A stretch of DNA of 64,000 nt, taken from the NCBI GenBank assembly GCA_963969495.1, contig OZ018321.1, positions 103,519,578 through 103,583,577 on the forward strand. The letters run 5' to 3'. The translations under genes and the position numbers were made by a program. This document shows, piece by piece, positions 36,311 through 48,431 of the stretch; within the stretch, counting starts at the first letter, position 1, and every line of letters begins with the position of its first letter. Source of the DNA: Ceratothoa steindachneri. Lineage: Eukaryota > Arthropoda > Malacostraca > Isopoda > Cymothoidae. Below the pieces are notes generated by a model. It saw only the letters and a program-made list of their open reading frames with translations. It had not been told where the DNA came from and did no database searches.

Positions 36311-37129
36311 AAGTATGAATGGTAGCATGTGAAGATGCTTGACAGGGAGACTCGAAATGAACTCTGTTGAATGAACTAGAGAACAGATCGCGGCTTCTCA
36401 GGACAACGCCCACTAACCGGGTTTAGTTGCCTTTGCTATCCACCGCCTCACATGCAGGCGAATGCAATAACTACAGGGGAATAGGTGTGTTGAGTGTTGT
36501 AGGAGAAGGTTATTGGCAAGCTATCAGAGAAGGCAAGGCTTAAAGGATGTAATAAGTACGATGGATCTGGATAACACGTGTCAAAATATAAATAGGGAAG
36601 TAAAATGAAGATGAAAACCTTCTACAAGCCACGTAGAGATAACATCTACAACTACAAAGGCTTGAATTCCCAGTGCATTACCAGATGATATATTTATATA
36701 TTATAAAAAAAAACAACCAAAAAAAAACCGCAAAGAAAGCCAGTGATACCCTTTCACCAGGGATCTGTCTTTCATACTACCTTTCATTTTCACTTTCCAA
36801 AAATTTTACCCTATTTTCCCACTATTTCTCCTACTAAAACCCTCTTCTACTATATTCCTCACTTTTGATGTCCAATGTCCAATGTAGCGCGGATTGTAGG
36901 ATTGTATGCTATGGGCGGTACGCAATCAGATGGTGTGAAAAATATTTATGTTGGAAAAAGGTGTTAAGGGCACAGCCCCCGGAAATCATAAACAAGCCTA
37001 TCTTTAAACTTTTTAAAAATCATAAAAATAACAAAAAAGAACAAAAATAACAAACCACTAAAAAGATGAAAACTAGAAAAGATCGATCTAGAGGTGCATT
37101 GTAGACCTGCCCGCCCTCAGGCGCCAGAA
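36311..37129. other. Spacer, no recognised gene
   Basis: Contains an A-rich stretch (36697-36733) and no coding motif. From about 36960 it may include the 3' untranslated part of the minus-strand LINE fragment that follows. Confidence 0.35.
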
Positions 37130-37735
37130 AATGCATCCAACAAATCAAAAACTAAGTACTATGGACGAGGTCAGCCTCCTCCCAAAACTCGTATGTGCAT
37201 GACTCCGTCCTGAGGAAAAGGGACATTTGATAGCGACCCCGTTCGTCCCGGAACCGGGACAGATAGCGCGCATGAAGCTCCCAAAATTGGGACATTAGAC
37301 AAGAATGAGCCCGTCAGTCCAGGGGGCAAAACAGTAGTCCCATAAGGTTGAGGTGAGCGTTCGCCTAAATGTCGCTTCATGCCTTGAGTATGCCCGATTC
37401 GGAAGCGGGGAAAAAGTCAATAAATTGGGAGTTATGTTTCAAATCATTGCCATGCAGCCCGAAGGACTGACTTGATTCATGCCATGTAGTCAATATGGGA
37501 AATAACAAAACGCTGATCGGGTCGCTCCGTCCTTTTAGATTGTTTGGCGGCTTCATCAGCGCGCTCATTACCCGCAATCTCCACATGTCAAGAAAGCCAG
37601 CAAATGTCAATATCGACATCCTCCCTGTTCGAAGCAGCCGTGGTGCCACGGATACTGCGAAACAGGTTGTGCTGAGGTTACAATACATCAATGTGACACA
37701 GCGCGCTTTGAGTCTCTATTTATGACAATTCGTAC
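37130..37735 (-). pseudogene. I-like LINE RNase H and C-terminus
   Basis: In the minus-strand frame other than the long open one, the segment about 37640-37540 reads DIDICWLSWHVEIAGNERAD followed by EAAKQSK, close to the RNase H motif WVPGHAGIAGNERADEGA of the LINE at 15.5 kb. Then come ERPDQRFVISHIDYMA and, after stops, FRIGHTQGMKRHLGER, the usual 'R.gHt.....hl' block behind RNase H. The family is the same I-like group as the 12.4-15.7 kb element, but this copy is independent and truncated on its 5' side near 37735. Confidence 0.72.
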
Positions 37736-37784
37736 TCCGACCCGAGCATAGTCGCAATGTTGTGCTTTGGGAGTTTATGATGCT

Positions 37785-38655
37785 AAGTTACCAGCATAAA
37801 GTTTGTGTCAACTATACGGTGAAGGAACAATTAGTGTGAGCCCGTGAAAAAAGATAGTTTCAGAATTTTCATTGGGGAAACGTTAGACTCAGAGATGAAC
37901 GCGGTTCAGGACGATCGAGAGAATTTGATCAAGATATTTTTAAAATAACAGTGGAAGAAAATGTAATTGTAGCTATTAAATAATTGGCTGAAAAACTACA
38001 TTCAACCTATTCCAATGCGCATCGTTATTAAGGAGATAAGCAAATTGGAACGATTGGGGCGATGGATTCGTTAGGACCTGACAGAGGCAAACTAAAATGT
38101 GAACATTTTTAGAATGATTGCCAGAAGAGAGAAAAGTGAATTATGCACAATGATATTAAGCGTTCTAGACAATAGATTAGTCCAGAGGAAAACCAATATC
38201 CTCGCCAAAACAGGGGTCTTATCCAAGGAAGATTCTTTAGTGCATTTGGTGGCATATGAATGGCATAATGCATTTTGAACTTCTTACCCCAAATTAAACC
38301 ATTACCAAAGAAGTTTAGCTTGCTCAGTTAGACCGTTTATATACAGAACTGGAAAAGAAAGCCAGCGTTAATCAATAGAAGAAAAGTACAACCTCATAAC
38401 CCAAAAGACTATACAAAAAAGAATTTTTGATTGGGAACTTATGAGTCATCCCCCATACTCACCCGATTTAACCCAATTAGATTGCTATCTTTTTATGAGT
38501 TTAGCGAATCTCTTGAAAAGAATGAAGATCTCCACTACCGAAAATGTTGAATCAACATTAAAAAACTTTGCAAAGCCAAAGTTAAATGATTTGTACAAAC
38601 ATGGTATGCATTGGAAAGCTCGTAGAAGGATTGAGATTATTAGTAGAAACTGATG
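37785..38655 (+). pseudogene. Mariner transposase (second family), decayed
   Basis: Shifted frames read FQNFHWGNVRLRDERGSGRS (helix-turn-helix end and linker), LAEKLHSTYSNAH, then LTEAN (of the WVPHeLteaN linker), GIMHFELLTPN, TITKEV.LAQLDRLYTELEK and the C-terminal SHPPYSPDLTQLDCYLFMSL. The last of these holds the third catalytic Asp (DC instead of DY). The order matches a mariner of the mellifera/mauritiana type and differs from the 2.5 kb family. Many stops. A homologous fragment, sharing AACGTTCTAGGCAATGG-like DNA, is at 47875-48375. Confidence 0.75.
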
Positions 38656-39205
38656 GAAATTATTTACTTATTTAATGAATAAATAGTTATTTAAATATAA
38701 ATAACTTCAAAGAGTTGCTTGATTTCTATCCATAAAATAATCATAGAGATGAAAAAATGTCACATTACTGATAGGGTGATCTTATATAATCGAATTGTTT
38801 TCCAATTAATCGACGACATGTACATCTATTAAATTTTCATCTCTCGTCAAAATCAAATCCAAAACGTTTTGACTATGAATCAAATCATCCACTCCTAAAT
38901 AAAGAGAGTCATTATTTATAAATTTTACCGGACATTTTTCCTTCATTGCTTTTTATTATAAAAAAATTATGTTTAGGAAATTATGCCCACTGCTTAAGTC
39001 CTCGAAAGAGAAAAGAGAATGCTGATGACATCTTCTGGTTGTCTCGGCAGCCTCCCTATACACAGACACCCCAACAGTTTATAACCACATAAATTATTCT
39101 CTACGATAAAGTCCCTGTTAAAACATTCAATATATCTTTTAGTATAAGAAATAAAAAGTTCTTCCGTTATGCTTACATTCTCATTGGGAAGAGAGGACGG
39201 TGGAA
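38656..39205. other. AT-rich spacer, no gene
   Basis: No coding motif; may include mariner 3' untranslated sequence at the left. Confidence 0.35.
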
Positions 39206-39490
39206 GGAAAAGAATTTGGGAACGGTGACGATAATCGAACCACTCACTCGGACGTGGCTGAGATCAAACAGGGCAGGCACCTTATCGACTAGGTCATAAT
39301 TTGGAAGTTATATTAAAACCAAGCCTATAAGTCGACGATTTTTTTCGTCTCGACAACGGAGTTTTCTTTCGCTATTTGTAAAGACCATCAATTGGAGCAG
39401 GAGCCTTACAGACTAGGATTATCCTGTAGCTTGGAAGGTACGTTCAAACCAAGCCTATAAGTCACCCTTTTTTTGTCGTCTCATCAATCG
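39206..39490 (-). repeat. tRNA-derived SINE and a partial tandem duplicate
   Basis: On the minus strand, TATGACCTAGTCGATAAGGT (A-box-like) and GTGGTTCGATTATCG (B-box-like, complement of about 39229-39243) have roughly tRNA spacing. A second, partial copy lies to the right: AACCAAGCCTATAAGTC occurs at about 39318 and again at about 39448, with matching flanks (GACTAGG..AT.., TTGGAAG). Confidence 0.6.
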
Positions 39491-39589
39491 CTATAAAAAA
39501 CATAACTGGTATGTGCGATTTTAATGAGTTCAATAGTTCACGACTTTTGTTAAAGCTATTCCAGAAGTTGAACAAATTTAATTTTTCTT

Positions 39590-40505
39590 CCTGACAAAAA
39601 ATTTGATTCGTGCGAGACTAGAACGAATATTTCAAGCACAATACGAACGATACAGTATCACGCTGAAAGTTTGAAAGTAGAGATTTGTAAAGAAAATGGC
39701 GAAGCTAGAGAAAGTAAATATGTTTGGAAGATATACAGAGAGCATCAGGTATATGAAAACACATTTATAGGATCATACATGACCCAAACTTAATTTTTTA
39801 GAGAACAATCTTTTGCAAGTCATAGATCTCCAAAATTCATTATCTCTCTATTTCAGCCCAAACATGGCAGCTTCTAATCTAATAGAGACAATAAATGGTA
39901 CAGCCTCGTCGTTGCCTTAACCTTCAACCACTGAGATTTGGAGATTGCCACTTTCTAGAACAAGGCCGAGTTCGTGTTCAAGGTGAGAAAAAAAGCAACT
40001 GGTTTCTGAGGTGGATGTGTTGTGCGTAGCCAGAAAGAAACATCATCACTGGTCAGACTTTGTCGGGACTGCCGAGTTCTTCAAGGAGGTCCAGGACATC
40101 ATGATTACCGGTCTTGAGTGACCACTGAAGATGTTTCTTTCTCCCGACTACGGACGACACATCCAGCTCAGAAACCAGCATCAAAATTTTCACCTTGAAC
40201 ATATCCGAGGGTGGCCCTGTGAAAGCCTCAAGGGTTCAAATAGGAATTTATTTCCTCTAACACATTCGAAACGACCTACCCATAGCTGGCATAAAATGTT
40301 TACAATCATATGACTCTAACATTTAGCCTCCTAGCTCTCTTGATTTGAACTCCCGGACTACTAAGTCTGGGGAGTCGTTGAGAAAGACAATCTAACAGCC
40401 GCATAACACCAAGGCGTCGCTGAAGGCTGTCATCGTAGAATTTATGACCGCGATGAATGAAAACAACCTGATCCAACCATGCAGTCGCTTTCAATGCCAT
40501 CATAA
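39590..40505 (+). pseudogene. IS630/Tc1-type transposase remnant
   Basis: The right part (40318-40500) reads PPSSLDLN, QPHNTKASLKAVIVEFM and LIQPCSRFQCHHKG. These correspond to the 'SPDLNPLDY' catalytic region, the 'pHnt...Lk..iv' helix and the 'aC.rFr.r' C-terminal signature of the same superfamily as the 18.9 kb fragment. Upstream, PDKKFDSCETRTN (about 39590) could be the 'DEK.F' block, but that assignment is weak. Heavily decayed. Confidence 0.5.
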
Positions 40506-41635
40506 AGGCTGAACCTTTTACTATAAAAACATGTATGTATACGTATATAAAACATGTATGTATATATTTCTATTAACATCTAGTTTTTTTTTATTCAATA
40601 TACGAATATTTGTTTTGTTCTCATATTATAACTTTTCTCAAATACCTGGAGCACCCTGTATAGTCGTAGCTTCTCCCTCAGACATTGTAACCGGGAGGAA
40701 AAACTTATGGTGTGGGGCAGGAGGGCACACAATGCTTCAGGTGTCATCCAAAGCAGGTTGACAATACCCGACATGGCATCTTCTTACTGGTGTGTAAAAG
40801 GATACTAGATGTTGAAATGAAATATCGGAGGCGTCGGCGGGGGGGGGGGGGCAGTAGAAAGAGAAAAGGGTGAAAACAATACAGGCATGTTAAAATCCAG
40901 CACCCTAACCGGAACCAAAAGGGTGAAAAGAACCAGCCCCCCCCTCCTTACTCTGACTAGGGGTGAATGGACGAAAATTGGTCAGCGACTAGCCTGCAAA
41001 ATTTAGCCTCAAGCTAAGAAATATGTTAGAAGATTGTAAATATATGGCGAAAATAAGGCTAAAGTCTAGAATAAATATAGCACAGATAGTTTCAATCTAC
41101 ATAGTTTGAGACTGCTGTGGCAATGGTTGGAATCACTCAGTGAAAAATGTACTCAGAAGTTAAACGTAAATTGACAAAAATTGCTAAACAATTTGTGCCC
41201 TTCTCGGGTGTCGCTAAATCGCATATTTAAGACAACATGGCTGGATAATGGTCGTGATTGTGTATACGACGATCAAAGAGAAAAATCACAAACATCGACT
41301 ATTAAAAAAGAATGACTCACAAGTTAGTTTATTAGTTTTAGATGGGTGCAACAACTAACGATTACACTATGTAACATATTTTTTGTTTCTGGCCAGTACT
41401 TGTTATTTTACAAGTCCTTTTAATGCAAAACAATAAAAAATAGCTATTATTTGTTTTATACTTTGCTTTTGTGGCTTGTATAGATGAAATATTAGGTAAA
41501 AATAGGCAATTTTTTTTTATTGATGGTAGGGCTCAAAACAAAAACGGCTAAATTTCTACAATTTTACTGAAACTTCCACACGAAATATATAAAATAAGTA
41601 AAAAAAAATAAATAAATTAGAATTCAACCGTTCTC
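40506..41635. other. Spacer with G- and C-runs, no gene
   Basis: A G-run of 12 at about 40841-40852 and a C-run of 8 near 40938 stand out. No coding motif. Confidence 0.4.
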
Positions 41636-43335
41636 TACGATTGCCATTTGTAATGCAAAAATTCCCTTTCCCGTACAAGCCCCCAAATGTAGTCTCCCAT
41701 CATGTTTTCATTGTATACTCTTTGGTATCTATGTTCAATGTTAGGTATATCTTGATGGAAGCGCTCCATTCCTCGCCTAAGTATGTTCACATATTCATCT
41801 TGAACTTGTCAAGATTTTCCATCAAGGATGTGCGCCTTCAAGGACATCCTGCAGGCCATTTAGCCATATCTTTTCACTAAGTTCTCACCAGTTCCACATA
41901 ATTGCCAGCTTTGTGGTTGCCTCCAAAATGCTGACACACTGAAATAAAACTCTTCCATGCTTCCTTTTCCTGTTTAGTAAGTTTTTCAAGGTATTCTGAA
42001 CACACTATGATTATGATATTCCTGATTTGTGGTCTAACAAAGGTATTAGCATTCACCTTTGCCTCAGAGAGTTTGGGAAAGAAACTTTGAAGGTACTTGA
42101 AGGCTGCAGACTCTTTGTTGAGATCTCTAACAAACTGCTTAATGAGACCTAGTTTTACGAGTAAGTAAAATTGAGGGAACAACATCTCTTTTAGTGTCTA
42201 TCAATTGTTCACGCTTGACATTATATCCTCTAACAGAGAACTCGGTCTTTTGTGGACTCTGCTTCTTGTGGTAATGTGTTGTTATCCGTACTCTCCCAAA
42301 GACAGAGAAAGCATGGAAACTTAGTAAATCCTCCCTAGAGACTCATAGGAAATGTGTTGTAGCAAAACTTTGACACTGTTGTAGCCCTTGAGCTATACTG
42401 AATGAGCCAAGGAAAGGGATAGATGCTTTTTCCAATTATGGAGAAGTACAGCTTTAATGATTCTTGATGAGCTGTCAATGAAGAGCCTCCACTCATCTAG
42501 ATTACAAGTAATTTCAATTGCATCAAACGGAACAGATACATCATTGCAATAGCATAGTCCAACTTAGTAAGTAAAGAATCTGATAAATGCATATGACGTT
42601 TCGTTTGGTTTGTCACTTGTATATTTTCATCCAGCAAATCCCACTCTTTGAGCCTGAAGATCAAAAGTTGAGCATTTTATTTGACAAGCCAAAATATTTT
42701 ACAAAGTCATTGAGGTCTCTTTGGTTTGGATAGTATGAATTCCTTTCAACGGCCATATATATCTCTGACACTGTAGTCTACATCTTCACTGAACTTTTCA
42801 CATTCTGAATTGTTGCTTTCATTTGAGTGTCTTATTTCTTTATGGAGGGGTAGGTACAGAAAGATTAGCACTGCGTAGTATTGGTGCAACACAGAATGGA
42901 AGATTGAGGATAGGAAATAGCAGGTGCATGTTGTCACTTCGCCGCATGGAAATAGTTCACACCAAATCCTGGGAATGGCAATCTTCATGGCTCTTCCTTC
43001 CCCTCTCTACCATCATATAAAAGTAAAAAATATATACACTTTATTATTCTTTTGGCTTAGAAATAAACATGATAGCGTAAATACTTGTGACATTTAATAT
43101 TTTAATCTTTACAATAAACATTTTTTTTACTTTCCAATATTTTATTGCACTGTTCATAAACAATATGAGATGCCCTGAGTTTGTTTTTGCCGTCAACTGC
43201 CATGCCAAAGTATGCTTTGTAAACTTCACACATTCTCATAGATGCTGTCTCACCGGAGAGCCTTAGGAGCTCTCCGCAGATATAACAGAATGCATCTGGA
43301 GAATGATTGCTGGCTCTTGATGCTACTTCTCTTCT
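41636..43335 (-). pseudogene. Unnamed zinc-finger repeat family, copy 2 (decayed)
   Basis: Minus strand from 43320: DAFCYICGELLRLSGE, MCEVYKAYFGMAVDGKNKL, ASHIVYEQC, then IAIPRIWCE, PILRSANLSVPTPP, NQRDLNDFVKYFGLSNK. The best stretch (42185-41877) reads LVKLGLIKQFVRDLNKES, FKYLQSFFPKLSEAKVNANT and FVRPQIRNI. It ends with MACRMSLKAHILDGKS and ERFHQDIPNIEHRYQ followed by NMMGDYIWGL. The blocks fall in the same order as in the copy at 20185-21858 (FCYICGAF, LHLKLGLAKNFIKA, ERFHQDITIMESRYQ, MMGDYCWTL). The two copies are divergent and complementary in what they preserve. A stretch of weak similarity lies between 42200 and 42700. Confidence 0.72.
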
Positions 43336-43965
43336 GATGTGTTCACTATGGTAGCAAGAGCTGAAAGGATAGCAGATCTATGAATCCCTGTATAAATATT
43401 TCTGCAGTAATATTTTAAAATATTCCAGAAGGTTCTAAAAGTTTCCAGGGCTGTGTTCTGGCAAGTTGTGGAACAATCTTAAAACTTCATAAAATTATAC
43501 TTAATTTTTTAAAATTTCGCCTTAAATCTAGAATACTTTGGAAAGTTTCCTTAAAACAAATAATACTCTACAACATTCCAATGTTTTTTTTTAATATGAT
43601 TTACAATTTTCCGCCATGTTTTAAAAAATTAAACCATACAGCCTTTTATATAATCTCAATTTTTTCCCAATTTGATAATATACCCTAGCATTATTTTCCA
43701 ATGGGCAAGTTTAGAAATTCAGTGCCTTACCTACAAAAGAAAGGTTTGAGGATCAAAATATGTACACTTTTTCATTTACTTTATTTACAAACATCTGAGA
43801 AATAAAACTTTCAACCCAAGAACAAGAAAAAAAAGTGAAATTTTGTTACATAGTTTTATTTTCACTCGTGCTGAGGTATCTGCCCCCCCCCCCCTCCCCC
43901 CACAATCACCTCTTCTCTTTTCTCGGCCTGAATTTTAATGAAACTCCGACCCACAAAACATCGAA
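43336..43965. other. AT-rich spacer, no gene
   Basis: Includes a C-run interrupted by T at about 43882-43901. Nothing coding recognised. Confidence 0.4.
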
Positions 43966-43966
43966 A

Positions 43967-44262
43967 TATCAGGTTGGAACGAAAATAAAGTCTGATTTTA
44001 GGGTATATATTAAGAGTGAAAAAACTTATGACTATGGAAATATTTAATCATAGACATAACTTGAATTGCTTTCTAGAACCTCATTCCATCTGTTAACAAA
44101 CATAAATGCCACGCTTGTAAAATTCTTTAGGTTTTGATTCAAAATATGGATCCAACTCGTCTTCAACCACTTCTCTTGGTGTCAATCAAATACCATCTAA
44201 ATGGTTCTGTAATCTCCTAAAGAAGTTGTCGTAGGTTAGGTATAAGCTCCCTGACCTTCGCT
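43967..44262 (-). pseudogene. Mariner 3' end with TIR (third family)
   Basis: The terminus TCAGGTTGGAACGAAAATAA (43969-43988), with TA outside, is mariner-like. On the minus strand upstream of it the coding end reads FFRRLQNHLDGI, LTPREVVEDELDPYFESKP and KEFYKRGIYVC, matching 'lF.sLqn.L.g..f......l..ff.skp.efY..GI..l' of mariner C-termini. Only about 75 codons remain, with two stops. Confidence 0.75.
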
Positions 44263-45090
44263 TGCCTCCCTGGATGTGGGTAAATGAGTCGCCAGGTAGG
44301 TCCGGGGAAATGCCCCTTTTCAGCGTGGGTCACAATAAAATTATATACGAGTGCTTATTCTACCTTTGGTCGATTTCAGTCAAATGGCTATGTAGTTCTG
44401 GGATTAAATAGGGGAAACAAAAATAATCTTTACTATTATACAAACAATAAAATTTAACAAAAAAGGAAACACTATGGAAAATACACCAGACTAATTGGAA
44501 AGCAAAATTGATTTAAATGGATGCTTCGGCACGCGCCGCGAGCATGCACAAACGACTAACCGGAAGAAAACGGGAGGAGATCATACGTGAATCTTTGAGG
44601 TCGAATAGTGTCGTGCCTCTTCGAAGTTGATAGAGAGAAAACGTAATTGTCTTACAATTTCCGCGGTGAGCCTCGAGGGTTTGGATTGAGGGAATATATT
44701 CGCCGGAAGGAGCTGAGCTGGTTATTGCAGAAGGATGAGTCTTCACGTTGCTTCACGGTCGTTAATTCTGAACAAATGTTTCTTGCCTGCGAGCTCTTGG
44801 GGTGAGGGAGTTGCTTGAGAATTTGCGCGTCGTGTCCTTGGCTGATTCTGGCGAATAATGGAGAGTACTGTTTTTCTCATGCCCGTACTGGGAATATATA
44901 CGGGGTCGCCGGAAGCGGGTCCGACTCCATCTGAAGGGGCGCGGTGGACGTAAACTTCGCACCTCTCGCTGATATTTTCCCGGGCTCCAGTTTAGCTCGT
45001 CTCAGCTCGTCTTATCGCCCCGGAAGTTTAACCAAAGACACCGAGGTCTTCTCGTCTGTGAGATATTCCGTAGGCCTCTGCATCAGCGTG
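44263..45090. other. Unassigned, GC-richer block (possible solo LTR)
   Basis: From about 44515 to 45100 the base composition is visibly less AT-rich than the surroundings. It contains CGGGAATATATACGGGG-like sequence (TATA-box-like, near 44890). This resembles a solo LTR, but no paired copy, TG/CA ends or target duplication was found. A (TC)n run at 45091-45111 closes it. Confidence 0.25.
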
Positions 45091-45570
45091 ACTCTCTCTC
45101 TCTCTCTCTCTGACACAAGTGGTGATCAGAAGGAGCAAAGTCAGGAGAATATGGAGAAGGATGCAATATTTTCCAACCGAGCTCCTCCAAGATATTTACA
45201 ATTTCGAGCTGTGTGAGGGCGGGCATTATTGTGATAGAGGATGACAAACCCATTCTGTTGATTAAGGAGGGTCGCTTTAGGTCCAAAGCGGCTTTCGAAC
45301 GACGAATTTGATACCAATAGAGATTAGCATTAATTGTTTGATTGTTTTCTATAACAGTTTGTAATGGACAATTCTTTTAATATTCCACCATACACTCAAC
45401 ATGATCTTTTTGGATGAAATCCTCCTCTGGGTTGTTGAGAAATTCTGCTTCCTCGACTGATCCAAGAACTACAATCTTTAACTTTATGATAAAAGATCCT
45501 CTTCTCATCACAAATAACAAGCCTGTCCCAAATTTTACCTTAAATTTTGATTTAAATAAAAAAATCCCAA
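45091..45570 (-). pseudogene. Mariner transposase catalytic region, decayed
   Basis: Minus strand from 45560 in mixed frames: LVICDEKRIFYHKVKD (first catalytic Asp block, 'ivTcDEkWi.y.n'), PKRSC, LLNQQNGFVILYHNNARPHT (second block, Asp replaced by Asn in HNNARPHT) and LEELGWKILHPSPYSPDFAP with SDHHL (third block). All three D,D34D blocks are recognisable and one catalytic residue is changed. It stops at the TC-rich run at 45111. Confidence 0.78.
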
Positions 45571-47400
45571 CAAGCAATAAGCTTTTACAGATTCTACCAC
45601 CTATAGTTCCTGCGCGATCCATCTTCCAATCACTGGAACCTTTCCAATCCTTTTGAGTTACCATGGGGCAGTCGTTTGGAGTACGTTAAATTTTTATGCG
45701 TGTTCCCTGAAGTTGTAGCATGATTTGCTGTGAAGAATATAAAGCTTTTTGTGGTTTTATTAAACTAAGTCCAGAGTTAATTTTCGGCGTTCAGTGGAGA
45801 ATTTAATCAGACAAAATGGATTCAAAGTAAATCGCAGTGGTTTTCAGATTAATCTTGCAGATTTCTTCACTTATAAAATAAGGGCTACCTTGGAATGCTC
45901 TCCTTCAAAATATTTCTGTAAATTATGACACTTTAAAAATCGATTATCTGATCATTTTCAACCTTCAGTATTGAACTATAACCTTTTCTCCACAGCACAT
46001 GGTAGGTGTGCATCATTATTACTAAAAATACCTAACTCCTTCCACCCCTCTAGGACCAATCTCCTTTCCCTGCGAACGTACGAGTAATACGATTGAGCAT
46101 TTTTTGAAGACAAATATTATTTAAATCGAGAGAAGCCTAGAAGTGAATATTCGTAATTAACAGCCTGTAAAGAACGCTCGACTCACAATGCCAAAGGTAC
46201 CAATGCAAAAAAAGTGCCTACGAGAACGCCTGTCTATCAATGTTTTTGTTTTTTATTCCTCTCACGCATTCCGGTCAATACAATCCTTTTTCACAATTAG
46301 CAGAAAGTTGGCTTGCTTGATCTTTCCTAACATTTCTTATGTTGTGAATGCGGTTTTTGGTAACACTTTAGTAACATGAAAATAACACATGATTATTGAT
46401 CACGAATCTAGATTATAGATAGATAAGTGCATATTATAGTAAATTGCCTAAGTTTTTGATGTATGTACAATAAAAATACGCAAAAGTGAAACTTGGTCAC
46501 TGAACAATAAAAGTACACGGAAATTGAAGCTTTGTCATTGAAAAATAAAAGTGATCAACTTTCACTTTCTGCTTACTTTTATTGTAGATAAGTGTATACC
46601 TATGGATAATATAAAATAAAAAAATGTAGAATAGGAACTTACAATTGATATTTGTTACATTACATTCAACGTTTAGATTATTAACACTAAAAGGCTTCTA
46701 TATAAAAGCACACCACTCCTCTTCTCTTTTAATTTAATCTTGTTTTTCTCTCTTCCACTGGCTACCCTTGGAGTGGAGAAGAGAGGCTTCGCTCTTCTGT
46801 AGTTCTGCAGGTCTTTTGTTGTGGGCTCTATTTTTTAACACTTTAGTAAAATCCGAATAACTTACATGCATATTTGGTATACATGTATATAAATGTGTAC
46901 GAATAAATCTAGGAGTAATTTTAGAGTAAATTACATTAATCATTGGTAGTGTAAGTATGTACTATGTACTAATAATTATCTGGCAAAAATATAAATGATA
47001 AAAAATATAATGTGGAATCGATACTTAACCTTTTTACTCAACACGTATGCTACCAGAACATCTTTTTATACTTAAAAGAGCAGAAAATGATTGAAATTCT
47101 TTTTAGTCAATTTGAAATATTTGGTCGCTTAGAAGAGCAGACCATTGGTATAGAGACCAACTCTCATACCATTCTCGCCCAGAGAAAATCCCGTATCTGA
47201 GTTTAAAAAAAACAAAAAAAAAAACAGATACCCCTTACCATTGAGGAATACAAACGTGAATTCCCATTCGAGAAAAGATTCACATCTTGGTTAAGTCTCA
47301 TCATCGAGAAGCCAGAATTGGTAACACAGGATCGGGATAATTTCCATTCATCCAAGATCCCCTCACTTACATCTTCAAGTCGAGAGAGAAGCATCGTCAC
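45571..47400. other. AT-rich region without recognised gene
   Basis: Only short frames. Around 46480-46580 a GTGAAACTTGGTCACTGAAC-like segment is loosely repeated as GAAGCTTTGTCATTGAA with AATAAAAGT after each. No family assigned. Confidence 0.35.
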
Positions 47401-47404
47401 TCGC

Positions 47405-47580
47405 CTCAACTAACCCCGGGAGAAGCATCAGCTGTTTCCCCGAATCACCTCCCTACGCTCGCCTAACCTCAGCTAGGCAGTCTCCAGCCCAGCTCGCCCC
47501 AAATCACCTCAGTGAGGAAGTCTCTAGTCTAACTCACCTCAAATCACCTCAGCGAGGAGGCTCACTTTCAAGGTCACCCA
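47405..47580. repeat. Minisatellite, ~41-bp unit
   Basis: Three to four units of about 41 bases: AAATCACCTCAGTGAGGAAG, TCTCTAGTCTAACTCACCTC and variants. Each contains CACCTCAG(C/T)GAGG, which is partly palindromic (CCTCAGTGAGG). Confidence 0.75.
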
Positions 47581-47874
47581 ACTGTCGACACACACTAAGT
47601 TAAAAGTAAAACGAATCCAAAATTTATTCATTTTGTTATTTCCTATTCCGTGCGAAAGTGTATTTAAAGATTTAATATTTCATTTTTGTATGTTATTAAA
47701 AGTATATTTTGTTGGAGTTGTTTGATTAGATCCTCGAACGCAGACTGGCAATAACCATATCATCATAATACGAAGCCTCCCTGGTTAAAGAATTGAATTA
47801 GAGCACTCTTAGAGAAAAGTGGAATTGATTTACTCATGTGCGTATCAAACGTACATACATACTCGGCAATAAAC

Positions 47875-48375
47875 CACGACATACAATATATTAAACGTTC
47901 TAGGCAATGGATTAGTCCTGGGGAAAAAACAATACCCCGGCCGAAATAGAGGCCTCATCCAGGAAAGATTAACCTAAATCAGTATATCTCTAAAGAGGTT
48001 TACTGTGTGCACAGTTAGACCGATTACAGGCAGCAGCGCTTGAAGAAAAAAAGGCCAGCAATAATCAATATAAGAAAGGTGTTATTTCATTAAGACAACT
48101 CGTGACCACATATCGAAAGAGATACCATACAAATGGTTAATAATTTCGAGTGGGAACTACGGAGTCATCTTCTATCACCTGGAATGAATGAAGGGGTCAA
48201 TAACAGAGGAAGTCAAAACAAACGATGAAATTTTCAAAATCAAATTCAAAAGATTTTTACAAACATTTACCGGTATTGAAAAGTTTTTAGAAAGATGGAG
48301 ACTAGTGATAGAAACCGATAGAGATTATTTATTTATTAAATTAATAAATAACTATTTAAACTTCAAGATATAGAA
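47875..48375 (+). pseudogene. Mariner fragment, same family as 37.8 kb
   Basis: DNA at 47890-47970 aligns by eye with 38158-38240: (A)CGTTCTAG(A/G)CAAT(A/G)GATTAGTCC, then GGCC/GGGTCTTATCCA(A/G)GAAAGATT. Further right, TGTGCACAGTTAGACCGATTACAG parallels TTGCTCAGTTAGACCGTTTATACAG. The C-terminal part (from 48185) reads FERW-like GIEKFLERWRLVIETDRDYL. Short deletions are present relative to the other copy. Confidence 0.7.
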
Positions 48376-48431
48376 AAATAGACTTTAGTAAAATCAGTTT
48401 ATTACAATAAAAGACGACAACTAAATGATTA

